DNA from: JBGOUJ01 sp041477005
GTDB lineage: Bacteria; Acidobacteriota; Terriglobia; Bryobacterales; JACQDG01
Direction of reading: 5' to 3'
NCBI GenBank assembly: GCA_041477005.1
Contig: JBGOUJ010000103.1
Location: 1-16,075 of the forward strand
DNA: 16,075 nt
Shown: positions 7,112 through 12,154 of the stretch, one piece after another
How the letters are laid out: each line of letters begins with the position of its first letter
How positions within the stretch are numbered: position 1 is the stretch's first letter
Position numbers and translations under genes: made by a program
Notes under the pieces: generated by a model
Told to the model about the DNA's origin: nothing
The model's database searches: none
What the model saw: only the letters and a program-made list of their open reading frames with translations

Positions 7112-7140
7112 CCGGTTGATCCCCTGCCGGGACCAACCGG
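7112..7140 (-). promoter_or_regulatory. Intercistronic RNA stem-loop in front of the HbpS-cupin gene
   Basis: CCGGTTG (7112-7118) and CAACCGG (7134-7140) pair perfectly, and TCCC/GGGA extends the stem to 12 positions with a 5-nt loop. The single non-Watson-Crick position is G opposite U when read as the minus-strand transcript, but A opposite C on the plus strand, so the complete stem exists only in the mRNA of the surrounding genes. The stem ends 2-3 nt before the GGGAGG ribosome site of the gene at 7096. No U-tract follows (an A-run does), which argues against a terminator and for a translation-control, RNA-stability or processing element. Confidence 0.55.
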
Positions 7141-7161
7141 CATTGGCTGATGTTCCTCGGT

Positions 7162-7563
7162 TCACTTCACCGGCGCCTCGAACGCCGCCTCGCCGAGCAG
7201 GGTTTCCGCCCACGCGCACCAGATCTGAACCTTGGCCACGTCACGGATGTAGGACGGAAGCGTGATCGACTTGTTGAGCTTGTCGCCCTTGACGACGAGC
7301 CGCTGCAGCAGGTACGTGTTGCCTTTCGAATCGACTACCTGCCAATGAGGGGCCGGTGTGTCGGGGACCTTGAAGTCATCCGACAGGGTCAGCACGTTCT
7401 GGTTGCCTTGCTTGGTGTGGGTGACCATGCCGGTGTTGGCCTTGGCGCCCGCGAACATGCCGGTGGTATGGCTGTCGTGGCTGCTGGCGGCGAGCAGGCC
7501 CATCGCCAGCACCGCCGAGACGGCCGCGATGCGAACGGATCGAAAGTGACAAAAGTTGGACAT
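7162..7563 (-). CDS. Secreted single DM13-domain protein
   Basis: The 133-residue protein has an N-terminal signal segment (about residues 10-27, VRIAAVSAVLAMGLLAAS). A DM13 domain follows: SHTTGMFAGAKANTGMVTHT, LTLSDDFKVPDTPAPHWQVV, a central L-rich strand, ITLPSYIRDVAKVQIWCAWA, and the ending LLGEAAFEAP. The single cysteine of the mature part (C116 in IWC) is at the position conserved in DM13 proteins. DM13 has been proposed as an electron-transfer module, possibly using that cysteine; this is a prediction, not an established activity. ATG 7563 is preceded by AAGGAG at about 6 nt. It lies 60 nt downstream of msrQ and 65 nt upstream of the HbpS-cupin gene, on the same strand. The context points to an envelope redox role. 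Confidence 0.82.
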   Translation of the reverse strand: MSNFCHFRSVRIAAVSAVLAMGLLAASSHDSHTTGMFAGAKANTGMVTHTKQGNQNVLTLSDDFKVPDTPAPHWQVVDSKGNTYLLQRLVVKGDKLNKSITLPSYIRDVAKVQIWCAWAETLLGEAAFEAPVK

Positions 7564-7588
7564 AGCGATCTCCTTGTGTATTGTTGAT

Positions 7589-7613
7589 GTCGGCTGTATT
7601 TCGATTGGCCGAC
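7589..7613 (-). other. Inverted repeat between msrQ and the DM13 gene
   Basis: GTCGGC (7589-7594) and GCCGAC (7608-7613) form a perfect 6-bp inverted repeat with a 13-nt spacer. It lies in the 60-nt gap between the msrQ stop codon (7624) and the DM13 start (7563), about 25 nt upstream of that start. It could be a small operator or an mRNA hairpin; the long loop and lack of a U-run make a terminator unlikely. Support is only the symmetry. Confidence 0.25.
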
Positions 7614-7623
7614 TACGAATACA

Positions 7624-8307
7624 TTAGTCGCGGACGGGGCGCGGGATCTTCCCGGCAACGGAAGATTGTGGAATCGAGCGATCGGCGAGCGGAGAGACTT
7701 TCTGAGGACGGCCCTTCCGAGCCCGGGCCGCGAATCGATAGAGAAGCAGCACGGCGAGAATCGCGCCGTAGAGCAACGGCAGCCGGATATCGGATTTCAC
7801 CAGCCAGTAGTAATGCACCACGCCGGCGGCGGCGGAGAAGTAAATCAGCCGGTGCAGTTGCTGCCAGCGCTGGCCGCCCAGCCGCCGGATCCACCCCGTC
7901 GTCGAGGTGACCGCCAGGGGAACCATCAGCAGGAAACCGGCGAAGCCCACGGTGATGAAACGCCGCTTGGCGACGTCCTTCAGGATGTCCGGTAGGTCGA
8001 AAAACTTGTCGAGCCAGAGAAACGTGAACAGATGCAGGGTTCCGTAGAAGAACGCGAACAGCCCCAGCATGCGCCGGAACCGGATCAGGGCTGGTTGATT
8101 CGCCAGCTTTCGGAGAGGGGTTATGCTCAGGGTGAGCAGCAAGAAGCGAATCGTCCAGTCGCCGGTGCTGTGGGTAATGAACTCAATGGGGTTCGCCCCG
8201 AGGGCCTGATGCAGGCCCCGCCAGCCGAGCAGCAGCAAGGGGCTCAGCGACAGCAGGAAAACGGTAACTTTGCTCCACTTGCTGGAGAGGACGGAGTTCG
8301 TGCTCAT
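7624..8307 (-). CDS. msrQ: MsrQ, haem-b membrane subunit of the periplasmic methionine sulfoxide reductase MsrPQ
   Basis: The 227-residue protein has about six hydrophobic helices of the ferric-reductase-like/YedZ fold (e.g. VFLLSLSPLLLLGW, FLLLTLSI, LFAFFYGTLHLFTFLW, LPLLYGAILAVLLLY). Candidate haem-ligand histidines are H92 (GTLHLF), H152 (QLHRLIYF) and H165 (GVVHYYW), spaced as in E. coli MsrQ. In known systems MsrQ takes electrons from the quinone pool and passes them to MsrP on the other side of the membrane. The chosen start, ATG 8307, has GAGGGG about 10 nt upstream and lies 14 nt after the msrP stop. An alternative TTG at 8325 overlaps that stop. The C-terminal tail after residue 195 is a long, basic, probably disordered extension. 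Confidence 0.93.
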   Translation of the reverse strand: MSTNSVLSSKWSKVTVFLLSLSPLLLLGWRGLHQALGANPIEFITHSTGDWTIRFLLLTLSITPLRKLANQPALIRFRRMLGLFAFFYGTLHLFTFLWLDKFFDLPDILKDVAKRRFITVGFAGFLLMVPLAVTSTTGWIRRLGGQRWQQLHRLIYFSAAAGVVHYYWLVKSDIRLPLLYGAILAVLLLYRFAARARKGRPQKVSPLADRSIPQSSVAGKIPRPVRD

Positions 8308-8321
8308 CGGCGCCGGTCCCC

Positions 8322-9275
8322 TCAAAAGTTCTTACGCAGGTCCATTCCGGCGTACAGGCCGGCCACCTGGTCGCCATAGCCGTTGAACTTTAGGGTGGGC
8401 CGCTTGCCGAATTCCCCCAACCGGCGTTCCTTCGCCTGACTCCAGCGGGGATGGTCGACCTCGGGATTGACGTTCGAATAGAAGCCGTACTCGTGGGACG
8501 ACGAGAGGTTCCAAGTGGTCGGAGGCGCGCTCTCGGTGAAGCGGATCTTCACAATGGACTTGATGCTCTTGAATCCATATTTCCACGGGACGACCAGGCG
8601 CAGGGGCGCGCCGTTCTGGTTGGGAAGGACCTCGCCGTAGAGCCCCACGCATAACAACGCCAGCGGATGCAGAGCTTCGTCCATCCGCAGCCCTTCTACG
8701 TACGGAAGTGAGATGCCCGCAAATCTGCCGGCGGGCATCTGCTTGAGGTCGTAGAGGCTTTCGAAGGCGACGTACTTAGCCTTCGACGTCGGCTCCACCT
8801 GCTTGATGAGAGCGCTGAGAGAAAACCCGATCCAGGGCACCACGATCGACCACCCTTCGACGCAGCGGTGCCGGTAGATGCGTTCCTCGAGCGGGGCGAT
8901 TTTCATCACCGCGTCCAGGTCCAGGGTCTGCGGCTTCGCGACCGCTCCCTCGATCTTCACGGTCCAGGGCGAGGTGCGGAAGTTCTTGGCCAGCTCGGCG
9001 GGCTGTTCTTTGCTCGTGCCAAACTCGTAGAAATTGTTGTAGTGAGTCACGTCCTGGTACGACGTTGGCTTCTCAGTCGTGCTGAAGGGGCTTTTCATGG
9101 TCGCGTTCAGCTTTGGGCCGGCGTATGCTACCTGCGCCGGAGCCGCCATCCGAAACAGCTTCCAACCGGCCGCCAAGCCCAGGGCGCCCCCGGCCAGGAA
9201 GCGACGGCGGTTCAGGTAGCCTTGCTTCGGAGTGACTTCGGAGTACCGGATTTCCAGGGGCCTCTTAATGATCAT
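8322..9275 (-). CDS. msrP: MsrP, Tat-exported molybdopterin methionine sulfoxide reductase catalytic subunit
   Basis: The 317-residue protein is a sulfite-oxidase-fold molybdoenzyme of the YedY/MsrP family. A twin-arginine signal (NRRRFLAGGALGLAAG, from about residue 22) implies folded export by the Tat pathway. The molybdenum-ligating cysteine is C138 in YRHRCVEGWSIVVPW. Other family blocks are YNNFYEFGTSKEQP, GLYGEVLPNQNGAPLRLVVP and KYGFKSIKSIVKI. It reduces protein-bound methionine sulfoxide in the periplasm with electrons from MsrQ, whose gene follows 14 nt downstream. ATG 9275 is preceded by GAGGGAGA. The promoter region (9276-9505) contains a decayed copy of the ndh end and the putative promoter shared with msrB. 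Length matches the family. Confidence 0.95.
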   Translation of the reverse strand: MIIKRPLEIRYSEVTPKQGYLNRRRFLAGGALGLAAGWKLFRMAAPAQVAYAGPKLNATMKSPFSTTEKPTSYQDVTHYNNFYEFGTSKEQPAELAKNFRTSPWTVKIEGAVAKPQTLDLDAVMKIAPLEERIYRHRCVEGWSIVVPWIGFSLSALIKQVEPTSKAKYVAFESLYDLKQMPAGRFAGISLPYVEGLRMDEALHPLALLCVGLYGEVLPNQNGAPLRLVVPWKYGFKSIKSIVKIRFTESAPPTTWNLSSSHEYGFYSNVNPEVDHPRWSQAKERRLGEFGKRPTLKFNGYGDQVAGLYAGMDLRKNF

Positions 9276-9312
9276 TGTCTCCCTCGGGTCTCATCGCTTT
9301 CCATCGACTGCC

Positions 9313-9451
9313 CACACACCAATATAGTTGCGGACTGAGGGCGGAATATTCCCGAAAACGACGCTCGCTGGGCGGCTTTTCTCGTCCTGATGGGAGACGG
9401 TAAGGCGCCAGCGACCCGCAGCGTCTATTCGAAGCGTGGGTTTGCTTCGGG
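9313..9451 (-). pseudogene. Decayed duplicate of the ndh 3' end plus its overlapping promoter region
   Basis: Bases 9313-9409 align with 10796-10889 (about 80% identity by eye over the first 64 ungapped positions at an offset of 1483, then small indels and a 20-bp identical run at 9382-9401 / 10863-10882). Bases 9411-9451 align with 10950-10991 (26 of the first 29 positions identical). Between these blocks about 60 bp of ndh coding sequence are missing. The reading frame is broken and the ndh stop codon is not preserved. This is therefore a relic of a second ndh tail lying directly upstream of msrP. The best-kept parts include the GGAATATTCC palindrome and the -10-like hexamer, which suggests it now serves as the msrP promoter region. 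Confidence 0.8.
9321..9352 (-). promoter_or_regulatory. msrP: Putative msrPQ promoter: TATATT hexamer with upstream GGAATATTCC palindrome
   Basis: On the minus strand the perfect 10-bp palindrome GGAATATTCC (9343-9352) is followed, about 16 nt later, by TATATT (about 9321-9326), 5 of 6 matches to a sigma-70 -10 box. The same arrangement, with the same spacing, precedes msrB. No TTGACA-like -35 is present, so the palindrome, which covers the -35 position, may be an activator or repressor site. This is read from sequence symmetry and conservation only. Confidence 0.45.
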
Positions 9452-9505
9452 TTTCAAGGGATATCGGGGACCGCGCCGAACTTAGCGGGGATCTCCTGCA
9501 GATGC

Positions 9506-10183
9506 CTACTCGGAGCCCTTTTTCAGCAGCCCGCTAAACTCCTTCCTCGTCTTTTGAATCTTTGGAATCGCGTTGGCGATTACGTAGGGGTGGTTGGGAT
9601 TCCGCTTGACGAAATCCTGGTGGTACTCTTCGGCTGGGTAAAAGCCCTTCAGCTCGCTCACTTGCGTCACGATCGGCTTACTGAATACATGGGCCTGCTC
9701 GAGCTGCTGGATATAAGCTTCCGCCACCTGCTTCTGTTCTTGCGTGACAAAGAATATCGCCGACCTGTACTGCCGGCCGTGGTCCGGACCCTGACGATTC
9801 AACTGCGTCGGGTCGTGGGCGACGCTGAAGAAGATCTTGAGCAGTTGACCGTAGGAGATCTGCGCGGGATCAAAGGTAATCTGGACGGACTCGGCGTGAT
9901 CCGTTTTCCCCGCACTGACGATATCGTAGTGAGCCGACTTCCGATCGCCGCCGGCGTATCCGGAGATAACCTTGTCAATTCCCCTGATCAGCTCAAAGAC
10001 AGCCTCGGTGCACCAGAAACAACCGCCGGCGAACACCGCCGTCTGTCTTTCCTTGGCCGAAGAGCGTTGAACATCGATCGCCGGATCCGGCAAGGGACCA
10101 ACAGCGGCGGCCCTCGATACCAGGCCCGCGTGAAGGATAAAGAGACCCGCCAAGAGGATCCTGGCGCCTATAGTTCTGAACAT
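9506..10183 (-). CDS. msrA: MsrA, exported peptide-methionine (S)-S-oxide reductase
   Basis: The 225-residue protein carries the MsrA active-site block GGCFWCTEAVFE (catalytic C55, with C58 nearby) and other family blocks (SGYAGG, AESVQITFDP, LLKIFFSVAHDPTQLNRQGPDHG as consecutive elements, QYRSAIFF, GFYPAEEYHQDF). It reduces the S-epimer of methionine sulfoxide. Residues 1-27 form a signal peptide (RILLAGLFILHAGLVSRAAA), so it is predicted to work in the periplasm or envelope rather than the cytosol. ATG 10183 has AAGGAGA as ribosome site, which overlaps the msrB stop codon (9-nt gap); the two genes are probably translationally coupled. A thiol reductant is normally needed; no exported thioredoxin is present in the window. 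Confidence 0.95.
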   Translation of the reverse strand: MFRTIGARILLAGLFILHAGLVSRAAAVGPLPDPAIDVQRSSAKERQTAVFAGGCFWCTEAVFELIRGIDKVISGYAGGDRKSAHYDIVSAGKTDHAESVQITFDPAQISYGQLLKIFFSVAHDPTQLNRQGPDHGRQYRSAIFFVTQEQKQVAEAYIQQLEQAHVFSKPIVTQVSELKGFYPAEEYHQDFVKRNPNHPYVIANAIPKIQKTRKEFSGLLKKGSE

Positions 10184-10192
10184 GGGTTCTCC

Positions 10193-10774
10193 TTATCCAT
10201 CGGTAGCCGGTTTCTGGCCCCTGGGGACAAAATCGAGAGATGCCGAGTTCATACAATACCGGAGGCCTGTGGGGCGCGGCCCATCGTTGAAAACGTGACC
10301 GAGATGCGCATCGCACCTGGCACATACCACCTCATCACGAACCATTCCATGGGAGCCGTCGACTATGCCGGACACGTTCTCTTTGGCGATAGGTTGCCAG
10401 AAACTCGGCCAGCCGGTGCCCGATTCGAACTTCGTCTTTGAATCGAACAGGGCGGTCTTGCAACAGATGCAGTGGTAGATCCCGTCCGCATGGCTCGCGT
10501 GATACTTCCCTGTAAAGGCGCGCTCGGTGCCCTGGCGTCGCGTCACTTCGAACTGCTCTGGCGTCAGTTGCCTGCGCCATTCGGCTTCGGCCTTCTTGAT
10601 CTTTTCCACGTTCTTGACTCCCAAGGGACGTCCGTCGGCGTCAAACTCCGCTATCTTGACCATTGTGCCGGCCCCGAGAAGCCGGGGCAGGTATTGGGAA
10701 ACACACCCTGTTACCAACGCGCCTCGGAGCCAGGTAAACAGAACGGCCCGGCGATTGATTGGCATATGGTGCAT
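10193..10774 (-). CDS. msrB: MsrB, exported (probably lipoprotein) peptide-methionine (R)-S-oxide reductase
   Basis: The 193-residue protein contains the MsrB fold: zinc-binding pairs C102-x-x-C105 (HCICCKTALF) and C151-x-x-C154 (CARCDAHLGHVFNDGP), the block FESGTGWPSFWQP, and catalytic C174 in RYCMNSASLDFVP. It reduces the R-epimer of methionine sulfoxide, complementing MsrA. Residues 1-24 (MHHMPINRRAVLFTWLRGALVTGC) are a signal sequence with the lipobox-like V-T-G-C, so membrane anchoring at C24 is plausible; the arginine pair is a weak Tat-like alternative. ATG 10774 is chosen because GGGAGG lies 8 nt upstream; the first possible start at 10798 reads through that site. It follows ndh by 30 nt and precedes msrA by 9 nt. 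Confidence 0.95.
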   Translation of the reverse strand: MHHMPINRRAVLFTWLRGALVTGCVSQYLPRLLGAGTMVKIAEFDADGRPLGVKNVEKIKKAEAEWRRQLTPEQFEVTRRQGTERAFTGKYHASHADGIYHCICCKTALFDSKTKFESGTGWPSFWQPIAKENVSGIVDGSHGMVRDEVVCARCDAHLGHVFNDGPRPTGLRYCMNSASLDFVPRGQKPATDG

Positions 10775-10795
10775 GAACTTTTCCTCCCATAGCGC

Positions 10796-10991
10796 CATAC
10801 ACCATTATAGCTGGCGGCCGAGGGCGGAATATTCCGGAGAACGACGCTCGCCGGGGCGGTCGTCGTCCTGATGGGAGACGGTCGGCGCCCGAAAGGTCAT
10901 GAACTGCACGATGTCCTTGGAGAAGAGCACATCCAGGGTCCAGTCCAAGGCGACCCGCAGCTTCTTTTCGAAGCGCGGCAGTTTGCTCAGG
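10796..10991 (-). repeat. Parental copy of the duplicated ndh-end/promoter segment
   Basis: This stretch, covering the last ~60 codons of ndh and the ndh-msrB gap, is the intact counterpart of the degraded copy at 9313-9451. Matching blocks are 10796-10889 and 10950-10991; the intervening ~60 bp is absent from the other copy. Both copies are in the same orientation, about 1.48 kb apart, and each lies directly in front of a methionine sulfoxide reductase gene. Confidence 0.78.
10804..10835 (-). promoter_or_regulatory. msrB: Putative msrBA promoter: TATAAT overlapping the ndh stop codon, with GGAATATTCC palindrome
   Basis: The minus strand carries a perfect -10 hexamer TATAAT (about 10804-10809), inside which lies the ndh stop TAA (10807-10805). 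The palindrome GGAATATTCC (10826-10835) lies about 16 nt upstream of it. A transcript starting some 7 nt after the hexamer would have a leader of about 25 nt before ATG 10774. The arrangement is repeated before msrP. No consensus -35 is seen. Confidence 0.5.
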
Positions 10992-12154
10992 TAGATGGTT
11001 CGCCAGAGCCACCAGGCAAAGAATCCTGAAAAATTGACCCCCATGATGTTGGCCACACCGGTGCGCTTGCCGATGGCGGCCAACTGGCCCAGCGCCGCAA
11101 AGCGGAAAGGCCGCTTCTGGCCTCCGCGGACGGCGGCCGAGATGTTTTGAGCCAGGACCTTGCCTTCCCGCAAGGCGTGTTGCGCCGTCGGCGGGCAGGC
11201 TTTTCCGGTCGTGGAATCCGGAATCACAGCGCAGTCGCCGAGCGCCCAAACCCCCGGCCAGTCCGGGGCCTCCAGGTATTCGTTCACCATCAGCCGGCCC
11301 CGGTCTTTCTTGCAAGGAAGCGCCGCCAGGAGCGGATTCGGCGAGGTGCCGGCAGTCCAGATCAGGGTGTTGGTGGGAATCCTTTCGCCGTCGCTCAATT
11401 CCACGCCCTGGTCCGAGACCCCTTCCACTTTGGTGTTGAGCCGGATCTCCACCTTCCTCTCGGCGAGTTTCTTCCCGGCGTAAACGCCAAGCTTCTCGCC
11501 AAGCTCGGGCAGAATCGCGGGGCCTTGATGCACCAGCACCACGCGCAGCAAATCCTCGCTCAGGCGAGGATAAAACGGCAGCGCCTCGCGGACGAAATCG
11601 TTGATGGCAGCCACGGTTTCGACGCCGGCAAAGCCGCCGCCGGCGACCACAAAGGTCAGCAGCGGCCGCACCTCTCCGACACACTCGCTATCGGCTTCCT
11701 CCAGGCTCGCGATCAGGCGATTGCGCAAAGCGATAGCATCGCCGAGCGATCTCATCGTCAGGGCGCGCTCCTCAAGACCGGGCAGGTTATAGAAGTTGGT
11801 GATGGAGCCGAGGGCGATCACCAGATGGTCGTATTCGAGCTGATGGTGATGGTGATCGAACCCGTGCGAGACGGCAACGCGCCGAGCGGTCAAGTCGATC
11901 GACTCCACCTCACCGGCGAAGAAGCGGACCCGCCGCAGCAGCTTGCGGACCGGGTTGACGATGTTGGTCATGTCCAGGTCGCTCGCGGCGACTTCGTGAA
12001 GCATCGGCGTGAACACGAAGAAGTTCTCGCGATTCACCAGCGTGACCTCCACATCGGGATCACGCGCCAGGGTTTTTTCCAGTTCGATGGCGGCGTAGAG
12101 CCCGCCGAAGCCGCCTCCCAGGATCAGGACCTGTTTTCGCTTGCCGGAGCTCAT
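10805..12154 (-). CDS. ndh: Type II NADH:quinone dehydrogenase (NDH-2)
   Basis: The 449-residue protein has an N-terminal FAD-binding Rossmann motif (VLILGGGFGGLYAAIEL, about residues 9-25), the block NFFVFTPMLHEVAA, and an NAD(P)H-binding Rossmann motif (FVVAGGGFAGVETVA, about 168-182). Later come LIWTAGTSPNPL and the flavin-pocket motif GVWALGDCAV. The C-terminus has the amphipathic/hydrophobic stretch FFAWWLWRTIYLSKLPRFEKK typical of NDH-2 membrane attachment. It oxidises NADH on the cytoplasmic face and reduces quinone without pumping protons. The ATG overlaps the upstream gene's stop by 4 nt (ATGA), indicating coupling. The last ~20 residues (from HQDDDRPGERRSPEYSALG) are non-conserved, and their codons overlap the presumed msrB promoter. 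Confidence 0.93.
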   Translation of the reverse strand: MSSGKRKQVLILGGGFGGLYAAIELEKTLARDPDVEVTLVNRENFFVFTPMLHEVAASDLDMTNIVNPVRKLLRRVRFFAGEVESIDLTARRVAVSHGFDHHHHQLEYDHLVIALGSITNFYNLPGLEERALTMRSLGDAIALRNRLIASLEEADSECVGEVRPLLTFVVAGGGFAGVETVAAINDFVREALPFYPRLSEDLLRVVLVHQGPAILPELGEKLGVYAGKKLAERKVEIRLNTKVEGVSDQGVELSDGERIPTNTLIWTAGTSPNPLLAALPCKKDRGRLMVNEYLEAPDWPGVWALGDCAVIPDSTTGKACPPTAQHALREGKVLAQNISAAVRGGQKRPFRFAALGQLAAIGKRTGVANIMGVNFSGFFAWWLWRTIYLSKLPRFEKKLRVALDWTLDVLFSKDIVQFMTFRAPTVSHQDDDRPGERRSPEYSALGRQL

